NCBI RefSeq assembly: GCF_046000175.1
Contig: NZ_JBEOMB010000023.1
Coordinates: 1 to 64,000 of the forward strand
Source of the DNA: Rhodoplanes sp046000175
GTDB taxonomy: Bacteria; Pseudomonadota; Alphaproteobacteria; Rhizobiales; Xanthobacteraceae
DNA length: 64,000 nt
Direction: 5' to 3'
A program made the position numbers and the translations under genes. Every line of letters starts with the position of its first letter. The first letter of the stretch is position 1. A model generated the notes under the pieces. It did not search any database, had not been told where the DNA came from, and worked only from the letters and a program-made list of their open reading frames with translations. This document shows positions 25,199-33,827 of this stretch, one piece after another.

Positions 25199-26527
25199 AT
25201 GTCACGACGAGCCGCCACGCTCCGCCCGCCGCGCTGGACCGGTCTCGCCGCGGTGACCGAGTGCGAGCAGGGTGCCCCGGACTGGCATGCGGACGGTCTC
25301 GCCCATGTCTGGCTGCCTTATGCGCAGATGAAGACCGCGCCGGCACCGCTGCCGGTCGCGGCGACGCGCGGCAGCCGCATCGTGCTGACCGACGGGCGCG
25401 AGCTGGTCGACGGCGTGGCGTCGTGGTGGACGGCCTGTCACGGCTACAATCATCCCCACGTCGCCGCCGCGGTGGCGCACCAGCTCGCCACCATGCCGCA
25501 CGTGATGCTCGGCGGCCTGCTGCACGAGCCGGCGGCGCGACTCGCGACCCGGCTCGCCGCGCTGCTGCCCGGCGACCTCGACCGCGTCTTCTTCACCGAC
25601 TCCGGCTCGGTCGCCGTCGAGGTCGCGATGAAGATGGCCGTGCAGTACTGGATCAACACCGGGGTGCGCGGCCGAAAGCGGTTCGTCGCGTTCCGGGGCG
25701 GCTATCACGGCGACACCACCGGGACGATGGCCGTGTGCGATCCCGACGAGGGCATGCACCGGCTGTTCCACGGCTTGCTGCCCGAGCAGATCGTCGCCGA
25801 CCTGCCGCGCGACGACGAGACCACGGCGGCGCTCGACCGCCTCCTCGCCGAGCGGGCCGACGAGATCGCCGGCATCATCATCGAGCCGTTGGTGCAGGGC
25901 GCCGGCGGCATGCTGTTCCACGACGCCGCCGTGCTGACGCGTTTGCGCGCGGCTGCGGACCGGCACGGCACGCTCCTGATCTTCGACGAGGTGTTCACCG
26001 GCTTCGGGCGCACCGGCACCATGTTCGCCTGCGAGCAGGCCGGCGTCGTTCCCGACATCCTCACGCTGTCGAAGGCGCTCACCGGCGGCACCATGCCGCT
26101 CGCCGCGACGGTCGCGTCGCGGCGCGTGTTCGAGGCCTTCTGGTCGGACGATCCGATGCACGCGCTGATGCACGGGCCGACCTTCATGGGCAACCCGCTC
26201 GCCTGCGCGGCGGCCAATGCCTCGCTCGACCTGTTCGCGCGCGAGCCGCGGCTCGCCCAGGTGGCGGCGATCGAGGCGCAGCTGACCGAACAGCTCGCGC
26301 CGTGCCGCGATCTGCCGGGCGTCGTCGACGTGCGGGTGCGCGGCGCCATCGGGGCGGTCGAGCTCGAGGCGATCGACATCCCGGCCCTCAAGGCGCGCTT
26401 CGTCGAGGCGGGCGTCTATGTGCGGCCGTTCGGCAGGATCGTCTATCTGACGCCGGCCTTCACGATCGGCGAGGCCGATCTCGCGCGTCTCACCGGCGCG
26501 ATTCTTCGCGTGCTGAGCACGCGCTGA
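25199..26527 (+). CDS. bioA: adenosylmethionine-8-amino-7-oxononanoate aminotransferase
   Basis: 442-aa PLP-dependent class III aminotransferase making 7,8-diaminopelargonate in biotin synthesis. Visible motifs include HVWLPYAQMKTAP at the substrate entrance, DSGSVAVEVAMKMA, FRGGYHGDT, LLIFDEVFTGFGRTG and the PLP lysine in LSKALTGG. The start follows a GCGGAGGAC site 14 bp after the AEC permease stop, so it closes the same operon. With bioB it covers two of the four late biotin steps. Confidence 0.96.
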   Translation: MSRRAATLRPPRWTGLAAVTECEQGAPDWHADGLAHVWLPYAQMKTAPAPLPVAATRGSRIVLTDGRELVDGVASWWTACHGYNHPHVAAAVAHQLATMPHVMLGGLLHEPAARLATRLAALLPGDLDRVFFTDSGSVAVEVAMKMAVQYWINTGVRGRKRFVAFRGGYHGDTTGTMAVCDPDEGMHRLFHGLLPEQIVADLPRDDETTAALDRLLAERADEIAGIIIEPLVQGAGGMLFHDAAVLTRLRAAADRHGTLLIFDEVFTGFGRTGTMFACEQAGVVPDILTLSKALTGGTMPLAATVASRRVFEAFWSDDPMHALMHGPTFMGNPLACAAANASLDLFAREPRLAQVAAIEAQLTEQLAPCRDLPGVVDVRVRGAIGAVELEAIDIPALKARFVEAGVYVRPFGRIVYLTPAFTIGEADLARLTGAILRVLSTR

Positions 26528-26545
26528 CGCCGGTCGTCGGCCCGC

Positions 26546-27352
26546 TCACGCCCCCACGGCGTCGAGGAACCGCTCGACCATCGACCGATAGCCGGCGCCG
26601 AACAGGCGCAGATGCACGAGCGCCGGCCACAGGCTGTAGATCGCCAGCCGCTCGGCGTGGCCGGGTGCGAGCGGCCCGTAGGCGTCGAAGAAGGCGGGGC
26701 TCGGCCGGCCGAACAGGCTCAGCATCGCGATGTCGACCTCGCCGTGGCCGTAGTAGCAGGCCGGGTCGATCAGCCCGGCGATGCGATCCCCGTCGGCCAG
26801 CACGTTGCCGGTCCACAGATCGCCGTGCAGCAGCGACGCTGGCGGCCGCGTCGGCAAACGGTTTCTCAGATCCGCGGCGAGCGTCTCGATGCGGCGGGCG
26901 AGGGCGCCGCGGATGTGTGGCGCGTTCACCAGGAGCCGCCGCTCGCCCCAGAACGTCGGCCAGTCGTCGGCGAAGGCGTTGAGGATGGCGACCGGGCCGA
27001 AGGCATAGTCCTCCGGCCAGCCGTAGTGCGCGCCGGTCGTGGCGTGCAGGCGGGCGAGGATGCGGCCGAGGTCGCCCCACGCGGCATCGACGCTGCCGCC
27101 GGCCGGCAGGACCTCGATCACCAGCGCAGTGTCGCTCGCCGCCAGCACGGCCGGGGCCGGCGCGCCGGTCGCGGCGATCGCGCGCAGCATGGCCGCCTCG
27201 GTCGCCGGCGCCGGGCCGCTCTTGACAATGGCGGTGCGCCCGTCCTCGAGCGTGATGCGGACGATCTCGGAGAGGTCGCCGCCGCCGAGCGAATGCGCCA
27301 CGACGAGGCGGCCACCGAGCAGGGCCGCGCCGGTGAACGCGAGCGCGCTCAT
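26546..27352 (-). CDS. fructosamine kinase family protein
   Basis: 268-aa small-molecule kinase. The catalytic loop LLHGDLWTGNVL and the following LIDPACYYGHGEVDIAML (metal-binding Asp) are characteristic of the FN3K/FrlD-like group, which phosphorylates ketoamine adducts of amines or proteins so they can break down. The start codon overlaps the stop of the upstream phosphatase gene by four bases, so the pair is translationally coupled. Ribulosamine or fructosamine kinases are often encoded next to low-Mr phosphatases. Confidence 0.93.
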   Translation of the reverse strand: MSALAFTGAALLGGRLVVAHSLGGGDLSEIVRITLEDGRTAIVKSGPAPATEAAMLRAIAATGAPAPAVLAASDTALVIEVLPAGGSVDAAWGDLGRILARLHATTGAHYGWPEDYAFGPVAILNAFADDWPTFWGERRLLVNAPHIRGALARRIETLAADLRNRLPTRPPASLLHGDLWTGNVLADGDRIAGLIDPACYYGHGEVDIAMLSLFGRPSPAFFDAYGPLAPGHAERLAIYSLWPALVHLRLFGAGYRSMVERFLDAVGA

Positions 27353-27861
27353 CCGCCGGCGATCCGCCGGGCGAGCGCCGCGGCGCCGCTCGTCACGTCG
27401 GCCCAGGTGATCTCGAAGCCGTCGTCGCCCCCGTAATACGGATCGGCGACGCCTTCACCGGCACGTCCGTCCACATAGTCGAGCAGCAGCCGGATCTCGG
27501 CGGTGGCGTCGCGCGGGCGGATGCGCCGGAGCGTGACGAGCACCGACTCGTCCAGTGCCACCACGTGGGTGAACCGGGAAAAATCGTCGCGGCCGACCTG
27601 GCGGGCGCGGCACTGGCCGATGTCGACGCCGTAGCGTCGCGCCACCGCCTGGGCGCGCCGGTCGGGCGGCTCGCCGACATGCCAGCCGCCGGTGCCGGCC
27701 GAATCGACCGCGACGTCGAGCCCGAGGCGGTCCGCCTCGGCCCGGAACGCGCCTTCCGCGAGCGGCGAGCGACAGATGTTGCCGAGGCAGACGAACAGGA
27801 CGGCGGGCTTTTGCGGCTGCGGCGACACGGGAGCGGCCTTCGATCGATTTCGACGCGCCAC
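27349..27861 (-). CDS. low-molecular-weight protein-tyrosine phosphatase family protein
   Basis: 170 aa, normal for the family apart from a 20-residue basic N-terminal tail. The active-site loop VCLGNICRSP holds the nucleophile Cys25 and Arg31. The general-acid Asp lies in DPYYGG near the C-terminus. It may act on phosphotyrosine or on phosphorylated sugars. Its overlap with the fructosamine kinase gene suggests a role in dephosphorylating a glycation-related metabolite, as proposed for similar pairs. Confidence 0.93.
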   Translation of the reverse strand: MARRNRSKAAPVSPQPQKPAVLFVCLGNICRSPLAEGAFRAEADRLGLDVAVDSAGTGGWHVGEPPDRRAQAVARRYGVDIGQCRARQVGRDDFSRFTHVVALDESVLVTLRRIRPRDATAEIRLLLDYVDGRAGEGVADPYYGGDDGFEITWADVTSGAAALARRIAGG

Positions 27862-27909
27862 TATGCCGCGGTGGCCGCAACCGGCAACCCCCGGGGGGTC
27901 GACGTGCGT

Positions 27910-27996
27910 TCAGCCGAGCTTCTGCAGGGCCGCCAGGATCGCCACGGCGGCCGCCAGCCGTGTCGCGTAACCGAGCGTATCGAAAGCGTAGGCCAT
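27910..27996 (-). CDS. 28-aa ORF, possible remnant
   Basis: Short open frame beginning MAYAFDTLGYATRLAAA and ending LAALQKLG. The opening resembles the N-terminus of DUF1640-type coiled-coil proteins, but the remainder of that family is missing. It could be an isolated small protein or a deletion remnant. No strong ribosome-binding site was identified. Confidence 0.25.
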   Translation of the reverse strand: MAYAFDTLGYATRLAAAVAILAALQKLG

Positions 27997-28172
27997 GTGC
28001 ACCGTCCCATCAGCGCGAGGATCACTTTACCACGGTCCTGCGCTCTCAGGTTGTGTCAGGGTTGTGTCGAGCCGCCTATCAGCGCTCGCGATGGGTCCGG
28101 GGCAGGACACTCGTGACGACTTGGCCGTTCCCGGCGAGTCCGAAAACGGACGAACCGAACGCTCGGCTTCGC

Positions 28173-28376
28173 TCAGCTCCGCGCGGCGCGCTTGGCCTGG
28201 CCCGTGCCCATCACGGCCTCGGTCGCCACCTCGTCGATGCTGAAGCAGCGGAAGCAGTCGTACATGATGCGGGTTCCGAGATCGCGGGTGTAGCCCTGGC
28301 CGATCTTCTTGCCGCACACGCTGCAGTCGAGCTCGGCGCGCGGCTCCCGGTCGTTCACGATGATGGCAGTCAGCAT
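28173..28376 (-). CDS. 67-aa zinc-ribbon-like protein
   Basis: Small protein with two CxxC pairs: CSVCGKKIG near residues 18-26 and CFRCF near 41-45. This is a typical single-zinc ribbon. The C-terminal tail is Ala/Arg/Lys-rich. The start at 28376 is supported by a CAGGAGA site. The longer upstream open frame has no family character and was not used. Function unknown; nucleic acid or protein binding is the usual role of such ribbons. Confidence 0.65.
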   Translation of the reverse strand: MLTAIIVNDREPRAELDCSVCGKKIGQGYTRDLGTRIMYDCFRCFSIDEVATEAVMGTGQAKRAARS

Positions 28377-28713
28377 CGGGGGTCTCCTGGTGTCTTTCCG
28401 ATAGCTATGCAAGTTCCACGCAAGCGCATCCGGGGCCATCTGACGGGCCGGTATGCGTTCTGGCGGGCAGAGCCGTCGGCTGGTGGATGCGAGTGTCTTC
28501 CTCCCTGCGCCTTGTCGAACGGTTGCGGACGGTGCCGAGACCGGCACCGATCGCCTCCTCCGCTCCCAGGATCCAACGATTTGCCTAACATCCGGTTTGC
28601 ATCCGCCCGTCGGCGACATCGCCGCGCTCACGAGCCCGTTGCGCCGGCGCGTGCAAGCGTGCCCGTCTCCATGTAAGAGAGTCGCCCCGGTGACCTAACC
28701 CGCGGATTTTACG
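28377..28713. other. 337-bp divergent intergenic region
   Basis: The region separates the minus-strand zinc-ribbon gene from the plus-strand UbiD-family gene and must contain promoters for both. No palindrome or repeat above background was seen, and the open frames crossing it lack coding character. Confidence 0.45.
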
Positions 28714-30063
28714 ATGCAGAGCCTCGCCGACTTCCTGAGCGCGCTTCCCGACAGCGAGAAGCTCGTGATCAGCACCCCGACCGACCTCGACTTCCTGCCG
28801 ACCGCGCTGGTGCTGGAGCTCGAGGCGCAGAAGCGCGCTCCGGTCGTGATCATCGAGAAGCCGGACGGGTTTTCGGGGCCGGTGGTGTCGAACCTGTTCG
28901 CCGATCGCGCCCGCATCGCCCGCATGGCCGGGGCGCCGCCGACCGGCTTCGCCGAGGCCTGGACCGAGGCGATGGCGGGCCTCGTGCCGGCGGTCGTCAC
29001 GTCGGGACCGGCGCCCGTGCACGACGTGGTCGCGCTCGGCAACGAGGCGGATGCCGGCACGCTGCCGATCTCGCGGCACTTCCAGGCGGACGCGGGGCGC
29101 TACATCGGGTCCGGCATCCTGGTCTGCAAGGATCCCGACACCGGCGTGCGCAATCTCAGCTTCCAGCGCATGCAGCTCAAGGGGCCCCAGAAGTTCGGCG
29201 TCAGCCTGCATTCGCGCGGCCACATCTGGGATCATCTGCAGCGCTGCGAGGCGCGCGGCAAGAACCTCGAGGTCGCGGTCGTGATCGGATGCCATCCGGC
29301 CATCTACATCGCGGCCGGCGCCAAGGTGGCCATGGAGGTCGACGAGTTCGCGGTCGCCGGCGCGCTGATGAAGCAGCCGGTCGAGCTGGTGAAGTGCAGG
29401 ACCATCGACGTCGAGGTGCCGGCGAACGCCGAGTACGTGATCGAGGGCGAGATCCTCGCCGGCGTCCACGAGGACGAGGGCCCCTACGGCGAGTACACCG
29501 GCTACTCGACCTATCGGTCGACCCGCAACGTCTTCCAGGTCAAGGCGATCACGCGACGGGCGAAGCCGATCTTCCTCGACATCATCCCGGGCTACTCGGC
29601 CGAGCATCTGCTGCTCAGCCGCTGCACCCGCGAGGCGCACGTGTTCCATCGGCTCAAGGAGATGGTGCCGACCCTGAAGGCGCTGAACTATCCGAAGTCC
29701 GGCACGCATTTCCACGCCTTCATGTCGTTCAAGAAGACGGCGGAAGGCCAGGCCCGGCAGGCCTTGATGCTGCTGATGGGGCTCGACAGCTACATCAAAT
29801 TCGCGGTCGCCGTGGACGACGACATCGACGTCTTCGACGAGACCGAGGTGATGTGGGCGCTCGCCACCCGGTTCCAGGCCGACACCGACATGTTCATGGT
29901 GCCGAAGGTGTTCTGCAATCGCCTCGACCCGTCGTCGGTCGAGGGCATGTCGGCGAAGCTCGCGCTCGACGCGACTCGGCCGATGAACTTCGAGGGCGAG
30001 CGCACCAGCCTGCCCCGGCACGCGCTCGACTGGGCCCGCGACGTGATCTCGAAGGCGCGCTGA
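28714..30063 (+). CDS. UbiD-family (prFMN-dependent) decarboxylase
   Basis: 449-aa protein of the UbiD/Fdc1 superfamily, which uses prenylated FMN for reversible decarboxylation of aromatic or alpha,beta-unsaturated acids. The protein is full length. Characteristic regions are ISRHFQADAGRYIGSGI, NLSFQRMQLKGPQKFG, the acidic catalytic stretch HEDEGPYGEYTG and GYSAEHLLLSR. No UbiX flavin prenyltransferase gene is adjacent, so the cofactor must come from elsewhere. The substrate is open; the amidohydrolase and Mo-hydroxylase module downstream makes an aromatic acid plausible. Confidence 0.9.
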   Translation: MQSLADFLSALPDSEKLVISTPTDLDFLPTALVLELEAQKRAPVVIIEKPDGFSGPVVSNLFADRARIARMAGAPPTGFAEAWTEAMAGLVPAVVTSGPAPVHDVVALGNEADAGTLPISRHFQADAGRYIGSGILVCKDPDTGVRNLSFQRMQLKGPQKFGVSLHSRGHIWDHLQRCEARGKNLEVAVVIGCHPAIYIAAGAKVAMEVDEFAVAGALMKQPVELVKCRTIDVEVPANAEYVIEGEILAGVHEDEGPYGEYTGYSTYRSTRNVFQVKAITRRAKPIFLDIIPGYSAEHLLLSRCTREAHVFHRLKEMVPTLKALNYPKSGTHFHAFMSFKKTAEGQARQALMLLMGLDSYIKFAVAVDDDIDVFDETEVMWALATRFQADTDMFMVPKVFCNRLDPSSVEGMSAKLALDATRPMNFEGERTSLPRHALDWARDVISKAR

Positions 30064-30613
30064 TCATGTCGCCGCGCTGATCACGTCCGGAATTCCGGCA
30101 AAACGCCCGCGAGGCCGGACGGATTTTCGGATGTCGATGCGGATCGCCGCCGGCGCCGCACACGTGATGGCCGCTATGCAGGCGTTTCGCGCGGTCCTCG
30201 CGCCGACGCGTTCCCTGGCCCCGGGCGCAGAGATCATGCGTACGTTCGGCGCGCCGGGCGAGTCGCGGATCGCCCCGGTTCACGGGCGCTTGTGCGATCT
30301 CGTCACGTCGGTGTCACGTCGCCGCCGGGGGATCCGAAGGTCCTGATCAGGACTATGATCGCCGGCCCGACGAGGCGTTCCTCTGCCCGAAACTCATATC
30401 GGCGACGAGACCGGGAGAGTTGACACGGCGCCGCGGCGGCGCGACGTACACGCGCGCCGCCGCGGCTCCATGCGGGATTCGTGGCGGCTGTTCGGTGCCG
30501 GTCCGATCGCGACGCGGTCGCGAGGTTCGCCGCGCCGGCTCACGGTCGGGCAAGCCTGCGTCGGCCGTGACGCACCCCCCATGAAGGCGAGACGCGAGCG
30601 GGCAGGAGGCATC
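30064..30613. other. 550-bp intergenic region before malic enzyme
   Basis: No convincing gene. Just after the UbiD-family stop there is a partial duplication of CGCGCTGATCA and a 12-bp perfect palindrome, CCGGAATTCCGG (30087-30098), followed by CAAAA. The rest holds only weak open frames. Part of it is expected to be the malic enzyme promoter. Confidence 0.4.
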
Positions 30614-32284
30614 ATGCGCATGGTCGACCGATCCGGATACGAGCTGTTGACGAACCCGATCCTCAACAAGGGGACGGCCTTCACCGAGCACGAGCGCGAC
30701 GTGTTCGAGCTGCACGGCCTGTTGCCGCCGCATGTCGCGAGCCTCGACCAGCAGGTCCAGCGGCGCATCACGGCGTTCCGCGAGCTGCCCGACGACCTCG
30801 CCCGCTACGTCTTCCTGCGCGGCCTGCAGGACATCAACGAGACGCTGCATTACGCGCTCCTGACCCGGCATCTCGAGGAGATGCTGCCGATCGTCTACAC
30901 GCCGACCGTCGGGCTCGGCTGTCAGAAGTTCAGCCAGGTCTTCCGGCGGCCGCGCGGCCTGTTTCTCAGCCCGCCCTACAAGGATCAGATCGGGAAGATC
31001 CTCGGCCAGCGCCGCTTCGACAACGTCCAGGTGATCGTCGTCACGGACGGCGAGCGCATCCTCGGTCTCGGCGACCAGGGTGCCGGCGGCATGGGCATCC
31101 CGATCGGCAAGCTGTCGCTCTACACGGCGGCGGGCGGCATCGATCCGTCCCGCACGCTGCCGATCATGCTCGACGTCGGCACCGACAACCAGGCGCGGCG
31201 CGAGGATCCGCTCTACATCGGCTGGCGGCACGAGCGCCTGCGCGGCCCCGACTACGACGATTTCATCGAGGCGTTCGTCGACGCCGTGGCGAAGCGCTGG
31301 CCGCACGTGCTGCTGCAGTTCGAGGACTTCGCCGGCCCCAACGCGGCGCGCCTGCTCGAGCGCTATCGCGACCGGCTTTGCACGTTCAACGACGACATCC
31401 AGGGCACCGCGGCGGTGGTCTGCGGCGCGCTCTTGTCGGCCGTGCGGGCCGCCGGCCAGACCCTCAAGGAGCAGCGCATCGTGATGGCGGGCTCCGGCGG
31501 CGCCGGCTCCGGCATCGCGTCGCTGCTGGTCAAGGCGATGGTGCAGGACGGCCTGTCGGAGGAGGAGGCGTGCCGGCGCTTCTATCTGCTCGGCAGCCGC
31601 GGCCTGCTGCTCGAGGGCAGCAACCGGCTGCAGCCGTATCAGGTCCCGTTCGCCCACACGCGCGAGCACGTCATGGGTTGGACCGTGGAGAGCCGCGAGG
31701 CGATCAGCCTCGAGGAGGTGGTCCGCCACGTGAAGCCGACCATGCTGATCGGCACCAGCGGGCAGACCGGTCTGTTCAGCGAGACGGTGGTGCGCGAGAT
31801 GGCCAAGCACGTCGCGCGGCCCGTGGTGTTCCCGCTCTCCAACCCGACCTCGCAGAGCGAGGCCGTGCCGGCCGACGTGATGGCCTGGACCGAGGGCCGC
31901 GCCGTGATCGGCACCGGCAGCCCGTTCGCGCCCGTGCCGGTGAACGGCCGCGCCGTCCACATCGACCAGGTCAACAACTCCTACATCTTCCCCGGCATGG
32001 GGCTCGGCATCGTGACGGCGCGGGCGCGCCGCGTCACCGACACGATGTTCCTGGCCGCCGCGCGGGCGCTCGCCGACATGTCGCCGGCGCGCAGCGATCC
32101 GAACGGCACGCTGCTGCCGCCGGTGAGCGCGCTGCGGGAGGTGTCGGCCAAGGTCGGCGTCGCGGTCGCGCTGCAGGCCTACGCGGAGGGGCTGGCGCCC
32201 GGCTTCGACCCGTCCCGGGCCGAGGAGGCGGTGCGCGAACAGATGTGGGAGCCGCGCTACGAGTCGTACCGGCGCGCCGGCTGA
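30614..32284 (+). CDS. maeA: NAD-dependent malic enzyme (SfcA/MaeA type)
   Basis: 556-aa oxidative decarboxylase converting malate to pyruvate and CO2. The size and sequence match the single-domain NAD type (E. coli MaeA, 565 aa) and not the MaeB fusion to phosphotransacetylase. Landmarks: LPIVYTPTVGLGCQKFS, the metal-binding FEDFAGPNAARLLERY, the CTFNDDIQGTAAV signature and the GSGGAGSGIA dinucleotide fold. The ATG at 30614 lies four bases after CAGGAGG; the ATG two codons later is a better-spaced alternative. It would yield pyruvate from C4 acids imported or made by nearby pathways. Confidence 0.95.
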   Translation: MRMVDRSGYELLTNPILNKGTAFTEHERDVFELHGLLPPHVASLDQQVQRRITAFRELPDDLARYVFLRGLQDINETLHYALLTRHLEEMLPIVYTPTVGLGCQKFSQVFRRPRGLFLSPPYKDQIGKILGQRRFDNVQVIVVTDGERILGLGDQGAGGMGIPIGKLSLYTAAGGIDPSRTLPIMLDVGTDNQARREDPLYIGWRHERLRGPDYDDFIEAFVDAVAKRWPHVLLQFEDFAGPNAARLLERYRDRLCTFNDDIQGTAAVVCGALLSAVRAAGQTLKEQRIVMAGSGGAGSGIASLLVKAMVQDGLSEEEACRRFYLLGSRGLLLEGSNRLQPYQVPFAHTREHVMGWTVESREAISLEEVVRHVKPTMLIGTSGQTGLFSETVVREMAKHVARPVVFPLSNPTSQSEAVPADVMAWTEGRAVIGTGSPFAPVPVNGRAVHIDQVNNSYIFPGMGLGIVTARARRVTDTMFLAAARALADMSPARSDPNGTLLPPVSALREVSAKVGVAVALQAYAEGLAPGFDPSRAEEAVREQMWEPRYESYRRAG

Positions 32285-32355
32285 TCGCTCGGCACCGCGC
32301 ACGCGGGCGCGCTCGCGCGAAAGCGTCCGTGATCACGGTCACGCCGAAACAATCG

Positions 32356-32385
32356 CGGGTGCGCCGGCTTCTGCCGGCGCGCCCG
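32356..32385. terminator. hairpin between convergent genes
   Basis: CGGGTGCGCCGGC and GCCGGCGCGCCCG form a 13-bp stem with one G-T pair around a TTCT loop. It lies between malic enzyme (plus) and the small minus-strand gene, the expected place for a shared terminator. Neither side has a strong T-run. Confidence 0.45.
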
Positions 32386-32456
32386 ATCCCGCGTTCTGCT
32401 TCACTTCGGGTCTGCTTCGCTTCCGACGACGGCGCGGCGGATTCCGCGGCTCGTCC

Positions 32457-32741
32457 TCACTGCTCGATGGTGAACTCCCAGTTCGCGAAGCCGTAGGTGT
32501 TCTCGTCGGACGGCGGGAACACGCCGCTCGCGATATAGGCGCGCACCAGGCGCTCGATGATCACCTGCTCCTCGGGCGTCGGCCCCTCGACGATCTGGCT
32601 CGGCGAGCGATCCTCGGGCAGTTCGATCTCGGCCGCGACCTCGATGGCGACGCCGACGGCCGGATGCAGGCCGTGCCGCTCGATCCAGTCGCGGGAGATG
32701 TAGGCGACGTCGCGCAGATAGTTCGGACGAAGATGTTCCAC
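32457..32741 (-). CDS. 94-aa protein of unknown function
   Basis: Acidic soluble protein beginning EHLRPNYLRDVAYISRDW and ending in FANWEFTIEQ; no known domain is recognised. The start chosen is a GTG at 32741, because a GGAG site lies eight bases upstream. The open frame continues to 32840, but that extension lacks regularity. It is convergent with malic enzyme. Confidence 0.6.
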   Translation of the reverse strand: MEHLRPNYLRDVAYISRDWIERHGLHPAVGVAIEVAAEIELPEDRSPSQIVEGPTPEEQVIIERLVRAYIASGVFPPSDENTYGFANWEFTIEQ

Positions 32742-33827
32742 GTGTTCTGCTCCATCGGTGCGGTCTTGGTCTCGGGGGTGGGTCTCGGCGACCCGGCCCG
32801 ACCGGTCGGACGCCGCGTTGCGGCACCCGCTCCCTGACACAAAAGGTGCGCGCCGCGCCGATCAACTCCGGCCCGCGGCACGGAGCGGCGATGTCGTGAG
32901 GTGACGGCGCCTTCGCGGTCCGTCACGTCGCGCACCACCGTCGCAGGGGTCCGGCTTCTTGCCCTGCTGGTCCGTCGGTCCGCGCCGTCTCGTTTCGCAG
33001 TGCAGCAGCCGTTACGCCGGCCGCGTCTGCTCCACACCGGCTCGGGCGATCCGCATCCGGACCGCGCTCGCCCTCGGCACCGATCGTCCCGCGGTCCTTT
33101 CGACCGCACATGCGTCGCGGATCTGCCGCAGCGCATGGTCACGTCACATCTGCACAAAAAATCCGCAGACACGACAGCATCTGCGAGTGTCGAAATACAG
33201 GAAACACGTATCTCTCGGTATCCGGGAGACCACCGAGGCCGATCAACACATGATTGTCACGGTCTGCGCGACGGATCTTCTCACGTCGATGCGCTTCACC
33301 GCGGTGAACCATCACGATCCTGATGCGCGAGGCCCATCCCGCAACACGATCCGTGTCGTGTAACGAGATGTTCATCATTGTTCCGACCCGCGCGGCGCCG
33401 GCGTGCGGCATCATCTGCTTCGAATCCCGTGCGACCCCGTCGTCCCGCACTGTGCCTGTTCTTGACCGCTCCGGACCGTTCGTCTATGCAACGCGAACGT
33501 CGGTAGAAGCGGTCAGCCGAACAATATAACACTTGCGCCACCCGCGTGCGAGTGCCGGTTCGGTCGGAGATTGCTGACAGACACGTGAAGTTCGCGCTGC
33601 TTGTTTGCGCTGCCGAACTTCGATCTCGTCGCAACTCGTCTCGACCGGACGCTCACCGTGCCGTCCACCCGGTTTCGTGATCTTCGCGTGCGTGATCTCC
33701 GCGTACGTGAATGTCGTGCAAGTCGTCCGCACCCGCCGTGCCTCCGCACGGCCGCCTGCGGCGCAGCCCCGACACGGCCCGCGTCCCGTCCCGCCTGCGA
33801 CCCCTGCGATCCGCAAGGAGTGATCTG
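32742..33827. other. 1.09-kb gene-poor region
   Basis: The longest stretch here without a recognised gene. Its base composition is more AT-rich than the flanks between about 33150 and 33560, and short open frames crossing it have no family features. It contains an inverted repeat CGCAGA-N10-TCTGCG (33164-33185) and the tandem 15-bp repeats at 33677-33721. It is probably a regulatory region of the amidohydrolase operon plus decayed sequence. Confidence 0.45.
33677..33721 (+). repeat. three imperfect 15-bp direct repeats upstream of the amidohydrolases
   Basis: Units begin GTGATCTTCGCGTGC, GTGATCTCCGCGTAC and GTGAATGTCGTGCAA. The first two differ at two positions; the third matches only in part. 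The array ends about 105 bp before the first amidohydrolase. Repeated in-phase units of 15 bp at this distance could be binding sites for a regulator, but no function is shown. Confidence 0.4.

Noticed and set aside
32866..33827. Open frames of 60-140 codons in the gene-poor stretch before the amidohydrolases
   Set aside because: None has a ribosome-binding site with good spacing, a family motif or regular composition. They overlap each other on both strands.
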